Shown here piece by piece: positions 34,390 to 43,453 of a stretch of DNA of 64,000 nt. The stretch comes from CAWBAT01 sp963810905 (GTDB lineage: Bacteria > Acidobacteriota > Terriglobia > Versatilivoradales > Versatilivoraceae). Every line of letters begins with the position of its first letter. Position 1 is the first letter of the stretch. The position numbers were made by a program, and so were the translations under genes. The DNA is taken from NCBI GenBank assembly GCA_963810905.1, contig CAWEPG010000002.1, positions 62,001 to 126,000 of the forward strand. The letters run 5' to 3'. The notes beneath the pieces are model-generated. The model was not told the DNA's origin and ran no database searches. It saw nothing but the letters and a program-made list of their open reading frames with translations.

Positions 34390-35367
34390 TCAGACCTTGA
34401 TATTCACAATCTTTCGAATGATGATATAGCCCAGCAGCTGGCAAAAAGCAGCCCCAGCCAACATGTAATGCCCTATCTCTTCCTTGAAAAGGGCTTTCAT
34501 GTAATCCCAATTCATCACGGACAATATAAACCCCATGGCAATCGGGATGCAGGTCAGGATATAGCCCGTAAGTCGGCCCTGTGCTGAAAATGTTCGGACC
34601 TCTCCCATAATCTTGAACCGCTCTCGAATGACATGTGAGAGGTTCGTGAGAATCTCAGCGAGATTTCCACCCGTTTCCTTTTGCATTAAAATAGCGGTCA
34701 CAAAGAATTTCAAATCGAGTAGCGGTACTCGCTCAACCATATTGAAAAGAGCTTGTTTTAAAGGAAGGCCGAAGTTTTGTTCATCAAAAGTAATCTTGAA
34801 TTCGCCGCGAAGCGGTTCAATCATTTCTTCCGCGATCATCTCCATGCCGGTGTTAAAGGAATGTCCCGCCTTAACTGCGCGGGTCAACAATTCTAAAGCT
34901 TCTGGGAAAAGCTCTTCAAACCGGCGAAATCGCTTTTTCCTCTTGTAGAGGATGAAAAGCAACGGGAGAAATGCTAGGAATACCCCGATAATAATGTCGA
35001 CAAACCAGATCCTGATCAGGAAACTTGAAAGGAAAATTCCCGCTGCGCAAATGATCAGCGTAAGCAGAATGAAGGTGCTGACCGTTATTTTCATATCTGC
35101 CTGATTGATGAGCTTCCGCAGTCGATTGGTATGGGAGAAATGCAGGAGTACCTTGTTGATTGCTGGAACATCACTCAGAAGCTCGCTTTTGATGAGATCG
35201 AGCTCAGGTGTGGGTGATCGGCGCCCAACCTCGGTAATCGATTCCAGTCTTTCCTTGATCTTCTTTCGCTTTATACGCTCCGGCATTTCCCAAATGAAGT
35301 AGTAAATGCCTACCACGAACAGCACGGCAATCACAAAAATGAAAAAAGAAATAGTAATCGGATTCAT
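34390..35367 (-). CDS. tadB: Tad pilus inner-membrane platform protein TadB
   Basis: A 325-residue GspF-family protein with an N-terminal membrane segment, paired central spans near 95-140, LFPEALELLTRAVKAGHSF (about 150-170), the FFVTAILMQKETGGNLAEIL region and a C-terminal span. An AAGGAG site precedes the ATG. Together with TadC it couples the CpaF ATPase to pilin extraction from the membrane. The next gene starts 23 bases downstream. Confidence 0.93.
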   Translation of the reverse strand: MNPITISFFIFVIAVLFVVGIYYFIWEMPERIKRKKIKERLESITEVGRRSPTPELDLIKSELLSDVPAINKVLLHFSHTNRLRKLINQADMKITVSTFILLTLIICAAGIFLSSFLIRIWFVDIIIGVFLAFLPLLFILYKRKKRFRRFEELFPEALELLTRAVKAGHSFNTGMEMIAEEMIEPLRGEFKITFDEQNFGLPLKQALFNMVERVPLLDLKFFVTAILMQKETGGNLAEILTNLSHVIRERFKIMGEVRTFSAQGRLTGYILTCIPIAMGFILSVMNWDYMKALFKEEIGHYMLAGAAFCQLLGYIIIRKIVNIKV

Positions 35368-35399
35368 GGCTCTCCTTTTAGAGAGACTTTTTAGAACGA

Positions 35400-36773
35400 C
35401 TATCTTTTGTATTCGGTGACGTTGTCAAACATACTCGCGGGGAGATGAATTCCCGCATATTTCAGGCGCTCCGCAAATTTCGGCCGTATTCCTGTAGGTC
35501 TAAATCGGCCTAGTACTTTTCCTTTTTCACCAATCCCTACCCGCTCGAACACAAAGATGTCTTGCATGGTTACCACATCCCCTTCCATTCCCACGACTTC
35601 CGACACGCTCATAATCTTCCGCGTACCGTCGCTCATGCGAGAAACCTGGACAACGACATCGATCGCAGAAGCAATCTGCTGACGCATAGCTTTGTCCGGT
35701 AGGTTGAGGCTGGCCATCGATATCATTGTCTCCATTCGGGCCAAGGCATCTCGAGGAGAGTTGGCGTGGATAGTCGTAAGCGACCCATCATGTCCTGTAT
35801 TCATGGCTTGCAGCATGTCTAACGCCTCTTCCCCACGGACCTCACCGACGATGATTCGATCGGGGCGCATACGCAGAGCGTTAATGACCAATTGGCGCTG
35901 TCGGATAGCCCCCTTCCCCTCAATATTGGGTGGGCGGGTTTCCAGTCTGACGACATGTTCTTGATGCAACTGCAATTCGGCCGCGTCTTCAATCGTGAGG
36001 ACCCGCTCTTCTTCCGGAATGTAAGTAGAAAGACAATTCAGAAGGGTTGTTTTACCAGAACCTGTGCCGCCCGAAATAATGATGTTTAAACGGCTTTTAA
36101 CAATTCCCTTGAGTAGCTCCAGCATGGCTGGCGTCAAGGTGTTATTGTTGAGCAAATCATCGGCAGTGAGTGGGGTTGAGCCAAACCGCCGGATCGAAAC
36201 AATCGGGCCATCCAAAGCAAGTGGAGGGATAATTGCGTTGACACGCGAACCATCCGGCAAGCGGGCATCTACCATTGGAGAAGACTCGTCAATGCGCCGA
36301 CCTATTGCTGAGACAATCTTGTCGATAACTTGCAGCAGATGCGCATCATCCTTAAAAATGACATCGGTGGCCTCAAGCTTTCCTTTCCGCTCAATATAGA
36401 CCTTTTTGTGGGTATTCACGAGTATATCCGAAATCGTAGGATCCTTCAGTAAAGGCTCCAATGGACCTAATCCGAGTACCTCGTCGAGGACTTCGTTAAC
36501 TAGCTTCTCCCTTTCCATCAGGCTCAAGGGAGTGGGTTCTTCAATGAGCAGATTTTCAACGATCTTTCGAATCTCATTCGTGAGTACCGGCTTGCTCAAA
36601 GTCGAAATACTTTCGAGGTCTAGCTTATCGAGCAGCTTGCGATGAATGTTATGTTTCAATACCTGAAAATGATTCGTGGAAGTTCCCGGTGTCCCTTTGG
36701 TCAACCGTTCATTCCAAGATGACTTGTCGGCGCTAGGCGCCCCTTCTTTTGTAAATAGTCTTGTTTCAGACAT
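35400..36773 (-). CDS. cpaF: Tad pilus assembly ATPase CpaF/TadA
   Basis: A 457-residue GspE-superfamily secretion ATPase that powers Flp pilus assembly. It has the N-terminal helical domain typical of CpaF (EKLVNEVLDEVLGLGPLEPLL), the PAS-like region GRRIDESSPMVDARLPDGSR, Walker A SGGTGSGKTTLLNCL, the Asp-box/Walker B RPDRIIVGEVRGEEALDML and the His box GSLTTIHANS. It lies 41 bases after cpaE and 32 bases before tadB. No key residue is missing. Confidence 0.95.
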   Translation of the reverse strand: MSETRLFTKEGAPSADKSSWNERLTKGTPGTSTNHFQVLKHNIHRKLLDKLDLESISTLSKPVLTNEIRKIVENLLIEEPTPLSLMEREKLVNEVLDEVLGLGPLEPLLKDPTISDILVNTHKKVYIERKGKLEATDVIFKDDAHLLQVIDKIVSAIGRRIDESSPMVDARLPDGSRVNAIIPPLALDGPIVSIRRFGSTPLTADDLLNNNTLTPAMLELLKGIVKSRLNIIISGGTGSGKTTLLNCLSTYIPEEERVLTIEDAAELQLHQEHVVRLETRPPNIEGKGAIRQRQLVINALRMRPDRIIVGEVRGEEALDMLQAMNTGHDGSLTTIHANSPRDALARMETMISMASLNLPDKAMRQQIASAIDVVVQVSRMSDGTRKIMSVSEVVGMEGDVVTMQDIFVFERVGIGEKGKVLGRFRPTGIRPKFAERLKYAGIHLPASMFDNVTEYKR

Positions 36774-36814
36774 GCGAGTTCACCTATTTGAGATACTTGG
36801 CAAGAACATGTGTT

Positions 36815-38002
36815 TCACTTCCCAAAAAGAGAAAAGATTCCTTTCTTTTTCTCAACAACTCGCTGCGCCGGAATACTGGCGACCTGTTGAACGAATTGTG
36901 AAAAGGAGCTTGAGATTTCGGTATGATTCAACGCAGAGAGTGGCGCTCCTCTGTTGACGGCATTCATCACTGTCGGCCAATCATTCGGGAAGAACCAGGA
37001 GACAGGGAAATTCAGAGTTTCTTCGATGTCTTTTGACCGTATTTCCAGGCTCTTCTGATAGCGATTAATCAAGAGTTTAATCTTGTCTTTCTTATACCCC
37101 ATTCTTTCAAAAATGGAAAGACATCGCTGTGCATTGCGCAGGGACGGCAAGTCTGTATTCGAGATCAAGAAAATCGTCGTCGAAAGGTCTAAGGCAGAAA
37201 CGGTATAGTCATCAAAAGTGTTGGAAGTATCAACAATAACGTACTCATAAACACTCTTGAGGAACTGCAGGATCTGGGCGACTTGTGGAGCTCCAATCGA
37301 TTCCACTTTTTCCAGTGAATCAGGGGCTGCCAGGACATCAAGTCCCGAAGCATGCCTCTTTACAAAACCCTTTAATAAGGCGTCGTCCATCCGATGAATG
37401 TTGTCTGCCACATCGACAATATTAAAGGCGGGTTTGATCCCTAGAAACAATGAAACTTCTCCAAGTTGCATGTCCAGGTCTACCAGGATGGACGGTTTCT
37501 TGGTCTGTTCCATTAAACTGACTGCAAAGTTCGTCGAAATGACTGTTGATCCTGTCCCACCTTTTGCACTGAAGAAAGTATAGAGCTTCCCAAACCTTTT
37601 CTTGTCCCGATTAACGACAGCGTGGACTTTGCTCACTCGTTCGATCGCATTAAACAGCTGCGGACTTTCGATCGGGGTTGACAAGAATTCCTTCGCACCC
37701 GCACGCATGCATCGAAGAATCAGATCTGCATCCGTTCTGTCCCCTGCCACGAAAACGTGACTTTGCTTAGAAAGCTCGACAATCTTTTCAATCGTTTGAA
37801 CCCCTTGTTCTTTATCAGGGCTGACATCGACGATAATGATGTCAGATTCCATATTCTTGATCTCGTTAAATATCCAACTGTCGAGTTCCGAATAGAAGTT
37901 ATTGAGCTCGGCACGTACCTCGATTTGATCGGATCCCTCCAACAACTCTCGGGTCGTGTCTCTAAACTTCTCGTCTGGACTAATAATGATGGCAGACAGC
38001 AT
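36815..38002 (-). CDS. cpaE: Tad pilus localisation ATPase CpaE/TadZ
   Basis: A 395-residue MinD-like protein. It has an atypical receiver domain (about 1-125), then the deviant Walker A FFSAKGGTGSTVISTNFA near 147, LVDLDMQLGEVSLFLG and YVIVDTSNTFDD. TadZ/CpaE proteins set the position of the pilus machine. An AGGGA ribosome binding site lies near the ATG. It sits between the secretin and cpaF genes. Compare the plus-strand paralogue at 25382. Confidence 0.93.
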   Translation of the reverse strand: MLSAIIISPDEKFRDTTRELLEGSDQIEVRAELNNFYSELDSWIFNEIKNMESDIIIVDVSPDKEQGVQTIEKIVELSKQSHVFVAGDRTDADLILRCMRAGAKEFLSTPIESPQLFNAIERVSKVHAVVNRDKKRFGKLYTFFSAKGGTGSTVISTNFAVSLMEQTKKPSILVDLDMQLGEVSLFLGIKPAFNIVDVADNIHRMDDALLKGFVKRHASGLDVLAAPDSLEKVESIGAPQVAQILQFLKSVYEYVIVDTSNTFDDYTVSALDLSTTIFLISNTDLPSLRNAQRCLSIFERMGYKKDKIKLLINRYQKSLEIRSKDIEETLNFPVSWFFPNDWPTVMNAVNRGAPLSALNHTEISSSFSQFVQQVASIPAQRVVEKKKGIFSLFGK

Positions 38003-38029
38003 TGGTTCCCTGCTCCCTTCAAAAACTCG

Positions 38030-39463
38030 CTATTTGGGATTAGCCGTCCCACTGTCGGGGCTCGCTTTACTACTTTGTTTATCAGCTGCCCCTACTTTAC
38101 CATCGAATTTATATTCATCCAAAAAAGGTTTTGGCATTTCAGGCACTGGTGGAACTTGGTCCGGATTCAATGGCTTCACAAATTTAGGAGTAACTAAAAC
38201 AATCAGCTCAGTCTTAGACTTTTTTATTTCTCGACTTTTGAATAAATAGCCAATGATTGGCAAGTCCCCCAACCCTGGAATCTTGTTTCCAATTTCAGTC
38301 ACTCGATTATCGAGCAACCCGGCAATGGCGAAGCTCTGTCCGTCGGCTAGTTCAACTTCGGTTTCCGCTCGTCGCGTGCTCAGTGCGGGGACCAGGAATC
38401 CTCCGATGTTCACTGCGTTATTAAAGTCTAGCGCGCTTACTTCCGGTTTTACTTTGAGCCGAATCTTTCCACTAGAAGTCACCGTAGGGGTAAAATTCAA
38501 CCGGACTCCAAATTCTTTAAACTGAATCGTGACCGTATTGATGTTCGCCCCACCTTGTACTACCGGAAATGGGAATTCTCCGCCTGCCAGGAAACTCGCT
38601 TCTTTTCCATTCGAAGCCATCAAATTGGGTTCAGCCAGGATCTGGAGCAAATTCTTTTGTTGTAGGGCCTTAATTGTGACACCTATGTTGATATCTTGAT
38701 TGAATGCAAAAATATTTAAGGCATCCTGCAAGAGCAAATTCGCAAGTCTCCCTCCTTGGTCAATACTCGAATTATTTAAAGGAGCACCAAACTGTTCAGT
38801 TCCAACTGAACCTATAGTATGGCCTGCTCCGGTGCTGAAAATATTGACTCCCAATTGCTGACCCGCTGCACGATCAACGTCGGCGAACTTGACCATAAGC
38901 AAGATCTGCTCCGTATCGGGTGGAGGGGGCAACTGCAGGAGGTTGATCACCTTAGGGGAAAAGGACCCGGAAATTTCAATGGCTTTTTCCACTACTCGCG
39001 GATCACTGGCTGATCCCGAAAGAACCACTGCGCCCTTGGCGGAAGACACGTTGATATTTTCGGTGGGAAACTGTTCCTCTAGCTGGCGCTGCAAGAGGGA
39101 TAGGTCTATTTCCACGACCAAATCGTAACTCGTGCTTTTCCCGTTTTTGTCCCACAAGATCAAGCTCACAATTCCGGGAGTCTTCCCGTTGATCATGACT
39201 TGTTGAGGAGAAATCACCAGTGCATCAGCAATTTCAGTGCTGGTGACGGCGACTCGTTCAATCGGCTCCGCCGTGTTAACAATGATGGACTTCGAAGCAA
39301 TCACCGTAAGTTGTGGGACTTCTGAGACCTGAGGCTTTGAAGATTGCCCCGTTTGGGCTGTCGCCGGAAGAATCAGGAGAATCCAGGCGGAAATGACCAA
39401 TAACCACGAATTCCTGATCGCCTGAATCGAGAGCCTTTTGTTATCGAGTGCGAGTTGCAGCAT
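38030..39463 (-). CDS. cpaC: Tad pilus secretin CpaC/RcpA
   Basis: About 477 residues from the ATG at 39463, chosen because GGAGGAG lies nine bases upstream and the signal peptide (LLVISAWILLILPATAQ) then sits correctly; the ATG at 39565 would add 34 foreign residues. The N-terminal pilus-formation domain (SKSIIVNTAEPIERVAVTS) is followed by a BON-like region (GAVVLSGSASDPRVVEKA). The secretin core begins near LLMVKFADVDR and ends ELIVLVTPKFVKPL. It forms the outer-membrane pore. The tail is Lys- and Pro-rich. Confidence 0.93.
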   Translation of the reverse strand: MLQLALDNKRLSIQAIRNSWLLVISAWILLILPATAQTGQSSKPQVSEVPQLTVIASKSIIVNTAEPIERVAVTSTEIADALVISPQQVMINGKTPGIVSLILWDKNGKSTSYDLVVEIDLSLLQRQLEEQFPTENINVSSAKGAVVLSGSASDPRVVEKAIEISGSFSPKVINLLQLPPPPDTEQILLMVKFADVDRAAGQQLGVNIFSTGAGHTIGSVGTEQFGAPLNNSSIDQGGRLANLLLQDALNIFAFNQDINIGVTIKALQQKNLLQILAEPNLMASNGKEASFLAGGEFPFPVVQGGANINTVTIQFKEFGVRLNFTPTVTSSGKIRLKVKPEVSALDFNNAVNIGGFLVPALSTRRAETEVELADGQSFAIAGLLDNRVTEIGNKIPGLGDLPIIGYLFKSREIKKSKTELIVLVTPKFVKPLNPDQVPPVPEMPKPFLDEYKFDGKVGAADKQSSKASPDSGTANPK

Positions 39464-39726
39464 TTGAGTTTCTCCTCCAAAAGACGCAGGACCTAGGTTG
39501 GGATAAGGTTTTGATTTCCCTTTATCCTTCCGGAATGATTTCCGAATAGGGCCTCGCGTTATCATCCAAGTATTTCGACCTTACTAGTCTTCATGATTAG
39601 GGGAATTGCTTCCCAGTTCCCGTTATTCAAAACTCCAAAATCCTTTTTCGTAAATTCGGCTTTTCCAATTCACTTCTAACCATAAACCGCAAGGCGAGCG
39701 CATTGCCCCGTGCATTCTGCTCAATT

Positions 39727-40572
39727 TCAGAACTTGACGGTGGAGCGCTGCTCGCCTTTAATGACTTCAATATTTGTTGCTGGAGACACGGGTGGTTGGG
39801 GTGCGGCTATGGACTGAGGAACCTTGGGCGCCCTTCGAACCGCAGTGGGCGCAGGCGGCGGCGCACCACCCCGCATTAATTGACTCATCTGTATTCCGCG
39901 AGTCTTGGCTTCTTCCAGATCCAGCGGGTGCCTCAAAGCTAATTGGAACTGCCCTTGTGTGCTAGCACTCGTGATTTTTTCCGCATCTTCAGGCGTAACA
40001 AATAAGGTAACCACCGTAACTGTCACTGGTTTCCCTTCTGGATCCTTTTGAATCACTTGTCCGGCCGTGGCAACCTCAACGTTTTGAATAACAATCTTAG
40101 ATATGGGTTCTTGGGCGCCCTGAGGCGAAGCAGTAAGAATGACATCGACTCTTGTTCCGGCAATTACGAACCCGGCAACTCCGATAATTTCATTGGCACG
40201 GATAGAGACCGCCCTCATCCCCTGCGGGATAATTGGAGGCAGTCCCGCACCCGTCCCTTTCGGGGCCAGTTTCGATTCGAGGATAGGTTCATTCTCAACG
40301 AGAGGCTGGATAGTCCCACGAGAGACAAGATCTTCTTTTCGATCGAAATAGCCCTGAGGAACGTTGGGGGCAGGCCAAGGGACAAACTTAAGGTTCTCGT
40401 CTTTCAACAGAGTCCCGAGAGGCAAGGTGCCTGCTGCCACAACAATGTTCTTCTCGGGCGTTTTGACAATAGTTGGTGGCCGATTCTGCAAGAAATTGTA
40501 CACCGCATAACTTAGAATCCCCCCGACGAGAACCGCAACCAGCAGTACAATTAATGTTCTTGCTCTGTTCAT
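39727..40572 (-). CDS. cpaB: Tad pilus assembly protein CpaB/RcpC
   Basis: A 281-residue periplasmic protein with an N-terminal anchor (TLIVLLVAVLVGGILSYAVY), an SAF-type domain (VVAAGTLPLGTLLKDENL near 46-64) and the RcpC region (IPQGMRAVSIRANEIIGVAGFVIAGTRVDV). The C-terminal 60 residues are Pro- and Ala-rich. An AAGGAG site precedes the ATG. A 263-base gap without an ORF separates it from the secretin gene. Confidence 0.92.
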   Translation of the reverse strand: MNRARTLIVLLVAVLVGGILSYAVYNFLQNRPPTIVKTPEKNIVVAAGTLPLGTLLKDENLKFVPWPAPNVPQGYFDRKEDLVSRGTIQPLVENEPILESKLAPKGTGAGLPPIIPQGMRAVSIRANEIIGVAGFVIAGTRVDVILTASPQGAQEPISKIVIQNVEVATAGQVIQKDPEGKPVTVTVVTLFVTPEDAEKITSASTQGQFQLALRHPLDLEEAKTRGIQMSQLMRGGAPPPAPTAVRRAPKVPQSIAAPQPPVSPATNIEVIKGEQRSTVKF

Positions 40573-40596
40573 TTCGAGCTCCTTTAAAAGTGACGA

Positions 40597-41166
40597 CTAT
40601 TTGAACCAGATCAAGCGAACCGAGCCACTTTGGAACGCCACGCCTGGGATGTTTTGAAGCCATACCGCTATGATTGCACCTAAGGCTATAGCAACTCCAT
40701 ATGGCAGCTTAAGTAAAGATTGGTTTCGAATGGTCATAATCGTTTCAGACGTAGAGGTTCGCAATATCCATCCAAAAAGGAGAAACCTGAGATTTTGCAA
40801 AGTCTGAGAGAAAGCCCTTTTGTAAATAATGAGCATTAATGCCAATACTCCTCCAACGAGAGCCATCCAAATAAATGTGTAAAACACCAATTTGGGGCCG
40901 ACAAACGCACCAACCGTGCTTAACAGCTTGACGTCTCCCGCCCCCATCCCCCCCCAAAGGTAAAGCAAAAAAAGCAATGAGAACCCTGTACCAATACCAA
41001 GGATACTCCATACTAACCCTTGTATACCTGACAGGATGAAATTCAGTAGAACAGCAAGTAGGGCAGATGACAGGGTCAGCCAATTTGGAATCTTGTTCTC
41101 ACGGATATCCGTGACGGCCGCCAATACTACACAAAGAACAACAGGTATGGAGATCAGAAGGCTCAT
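40597..41166 (-). CDS. cpaA: Prepilin peptidase CpaA/TadV (A24 family)
   Basis: A 189-residue membrane protease with about six spans. The two catalytic Asp residues are visible: one in AAVTDIRENKIPNW near residue 20 and one in GAGDVKLLSTVGAFVGP near residue 75. It cleaves the Flp prepilin on the cytoplasmic side of the hydrophobic segment. The 5-prime end has no obvious ribosome binding site. It is first in the assembly operon, 24 bases ahead of cpaB. Confidence 0.92.
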   Translation of the reverse strand: MSLLISIPVVLCVVLAAVTDIRENKIPNWLTLSSALLAVLLNFILSGIQGLVWSILGIGTGFSLLFLLYLWGGMGAGDVKLLSTVGAFVGPKLVFYTFIWMALVGGVLALMLIIYKRAFSQTLQNLRFLLFGWILRTSTSETIMTIRNQSLLKLPYGVAIALGAIIAVWLQNIPGVAFQSGSVRLIWFK

Positions 41167-41513
41167 TGAAATACAAAAATAGTACTACTTGGGTTTTTCC
41201 ATTTAATACTTCGTAGGCTCAATAAGCTCGTCTAGTTACGATAATGTAATCTAGCAAGCCCAAGAAGGTCCACTACAAAATCCAACTCTCGCCAAGCCTA
41301 TGTCAAATATGCCACATATCGGGACATCCTCTGGAACTTTGACGAATGCCCTTGAAGAGAGAAATCTGGATTGAAACGCAACACTTCACTTCACCTTTTG
41401 CCAAATCAAATTCACAAATTATAACACAACCCTTGAATCCACAACGGGATATTCGAATTCCAATTTCCAAATATCCTATCGGCTGTTTTTTTCATGAGAT
41501 TAGAAAAATGAGC
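41167..41513. promoter_or_regulatory. Upstream region of the tad assembly operon with possible -35/-10
   Basis: No gene is supported in this A+T-rich stretch between the pilin terminator and cpaA. On the minus strand a perfect TTGACA (41301-41306) is followed after 18 bases by a weak GATTTT (41277-41282), a possible promoter about 110 bases before cpaA. Because the pilin gene has its own terminator, a separate assembly-operon promoter is expected here. Confidence 0.35.
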
Positions 41514-41546
41514 AAAAAAAAAGTCCAGCGGGATAGCCCGCTGGAC
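41514..41546 (-). terminator. Intrinsic terminator after the Flp pilin gene
   Basis: On the minus strand GTCCAGCGGG, a four-base loop and CCCGCTGGAC form a perfect ten-bp G+C-rich stem. It is followed at once by nine T residues (A-run at 41514-41522 on the plus strand). It lies 20 bases after the pilin stop codon and should end or strongly attenuate transcription before cpaA. Confidence 0.92.
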
Positions 41547-41566
41547 TGGTCATTCAGACAACTAGC

Positions 41567-41740
41567 TTATGAACCTGATTCAAGGGTAGACTTTGCTCTT
41601 ACGAAGACATTGCTGACAGCCTGGCCTAACGCCGGCAGCGCAGTAATGGCTGCTAAAGCCAAGAAGACCAACAGCAAAGCGTACTCAACCAGATCCTGCC
41701 CTTCTTCTTCCTTTACAAACCTCTTCATTAATTCACTCAT
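41567..41740 (-). CDS. flp: Flp-type pilin
   Basis: A 57-residue Flp pilin. The ATG at 41740 has AAGGAG nine bases upstream; the longer reading to 41815 is rejected. The short basic leader MSELMKRFVKEEEG ends in the Gly that the prepilin peptidase cleaves after, and the mature protein begins QDLVEYALLLVFLALAAI, the Flp signature with Glu-Tyr. The mature pilin of 43 residues has one hydrophobic helix and a short polar tail. Only one copy is present, and no TadE, TadF or TadG minor pseudopilin gene is in the window. Confidence 0.93.
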   Translation of the reverse strand: MSELMKRFVKEEEGQDLVEYALLLVFLALAAITALPALGQAVSNVFVRAKSTLESGS

Positions 41741-41941
41741 TGTTTTTCTCCTTAATTGGTTTTGAAAGTATTTCCGTCTAGTTCTACTCTTGAAGTATCG
41801 AAAAGGATTTCGCATTTGAAGTTCTTATCCGTCATCGATATAGTCTGTCTCCATCACCTCGCTCCCGCCCACCTGAAATCATCTTTGGACGGGAAGTCGC
41901 CAGCTGTTCTGGCTGCAAATATTTCTCTCTGCGGTATCATG

Positions 41942-41957
41942 TGCAACTTCCAGACCA
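41942..41957 (-). promoter_or_regulatory. Sigma-54-like promoter upstream of the Flp pilin gene
   Basis: On the minus strand TGGTCTGGAAGTTGCA matches the -24/-12 pattern TGGCACGNNNNTTGCW, with both essential dinucleotides (GG and GC) at the right spacing and TTGCA exact; three positions of the -24 box differ. It would start transcription about 190 bases before the pilin ATG. A sigma-54 activator gene is encoded at 15724. Confidence 0.45.
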
Positions 41958-42041
41958 AAGATCGTTACAGATTTTTTTCCAGCGCCAAATTAACAATAAG
42001 TCAAGCAAAGTAAACTTATACAATAATTTAACTGATTATTC

Positions 42042-42420
42042 TTATCCTAGGAAATTATTTCCTTTTGATCCCAATATAGAAATCAGATTCCCAATTTTGT
42101 CTATGCCGTTATCTATATTGGAATATTTTTGATGCATATCACTTATTTCCTCTATTATGGGTTCTTTTGGGACTTCCGTGCTCTCTAACTCGGTTAATGC
42201 CCAGCCACCCAATTTAGTTTTCATTGTAATAGCCTCTTCCATCGCACTTAACCATCCCAGGACAATTATCGTCATCTGAGGGGATGGAAATATCTGAAAT
42301 CTTGGTGAGTCTCTGCTCCTTATACTGTAACTCCAACTCGACTTCTCTTTCCATGTTGGCATTATCGGGAAGTTGAGATAAAGAATCAATTGGACAAGAG
42401 GAGGATTTTGCGAAGGTCAA
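42042..42420 (-). pseudogene. Small acidic hypothetical protein, apparently frameshifted
   Basis: Two overlapping short frames (42214-42420 and 42042-42242) join smoothly if GGG at 42256-42258 is read as GG, giving DDDNCPGWLSAMEEAITMK. The combined product would be about 125 residues, acidic and hydrophilic, starting at TTG 42420 or ATG 42354 and ending GNNFLG. Neither start has a good ribosome binding site and I recognise no family, so it may also be non-coding. It lies between the response regulator and the pilin promoter. Confidence 0.3.
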
Positions 42421-42569
42421 AAGGTCTAAATGGGGGGCGATCGAGGTACGAAGAAAGTCGTAGTCTTAACTCTAAACCGCTTATTCAAAGCAACTTAAGT
42501 TTTGTGAAATTCTTATTATTCCCAGGAGAGACGTTGAGAATACCCAAAATAAATTGCCTGTTTCCCGAT

Positions 42570-43238
42570 TTAACGATTACTAACCAAGCCATTTCGCATG
42601 GCATAGAGTGCAAGCTCCAAACGGTCGTTGACACCCAACTTTTGGAAAATGTTGCTGAGATGAGTCTTTACGGTTTGTTCACTGATAAACAGCTTACTCG
42701 CAATTTCTTTATTCCGGTGCCCAGACGCTATTAGCACAACAACTTCCGTTTCCCGTTCAGACAAATCCTTCCGGCCCCTTTCAGGGCGACTGTCTACACG
42801 GAATTTGCGCGAAAGTGACTCCACCACTTGTGTCATTGTTGAACTATCTGCCCACAGTTCCCCATCAATAACCTTGTGAATTCCTTTGATCAGGAATTCA
42901 CTTGCAGCGTGCTTCAAAATGATCCCCCTGGCACCATCCCTGATTGCTTTGACGCTTTCAGCAAGGCTAACTTGTGCAGTCAGAATGATTACCTTGAGCT
43001 GGGGATACTGGTCAATGATCTGGGGAAGAATCTGTAGCCCATTGATTTTTTCCATCTTAATGTCGAGAAGCATGATATCGATTGGGCAACGATTCAGAAG
43101 GCCAAGGACCTCCTCGCCGTCTGTTGCCTCTCCCACAACCTCAACGTCCTGTTCTAGCGAAAGTATCTTCTTGATACCTTCTCTAAATAGAGTATGGTCA
43201 TCAACAATCGCAACCTTGATTTTGGGAGTGGTAAGCAT
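42570..43238 (-). CDS. NarL/FixJ-family response regulator
   Basis: A 222-residue protein with a receiver domain (KVAIVDDHTLFREGI at the start, phospho-acceptor in DIMLLDIKM, VIILTAQ) and a LuxR-type HTH (about 150-215; LSERETEVVVLIASGHRNKEIA, ISEQTVKTHLSNIFQKLG). The ATG at 43238 lies six bases after GGAGGG; the longer frame to 43370 has no family match. It follows the HisKA_3 kinase gene and precedes the pilin region, so it may control pilus genes (inferred from position). Confidence 0.93.
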   Translation of the reverse strand: MLTTPKIKVAIVDDHTLFREGIKKILSLEQDVEVVGEATDGEEVLGLLNRCPIDIMLLDIKMEKINGLQILPQIIDQYPQLKVIILTAQVSLAESVKAIRDGARGIILKHAASEFLIKGIHKVIDGELWADSSTMTQVVESLSRKFRVDSRPERGRKDLSERETEVVVLIASGHRNKEIASKLFISEQTVKTHLSNIFQKLGVNDRLELALYAMRNGLVSNR

Positions 43239-43453
43239 GCAAGTCCCTCCAAATAAAACGATTCTTAGGCTCTCGGATTCCAAGAGTCCAAGCAGAACAA
43301 CCCCTAACAATAGGAACAAATCGTGCGTAGGCCAACGCAAATCCCGTTCCGCTACATGCCTGCATGGCAAAAGAAGTCAAATTCCTATTTATCCTATGAC
43401 CCAAACCATGATGAAAACAGACACTGCCACTAGTGTTCATTGATTTGGTTACC

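Noticed and set aside
42390..42734. A 114-codon plus-strand ORF near the response regulator
   Set aside because: Its second half mirrors the LuxR-type HTH region on the other strand, and its first half has no start signal.
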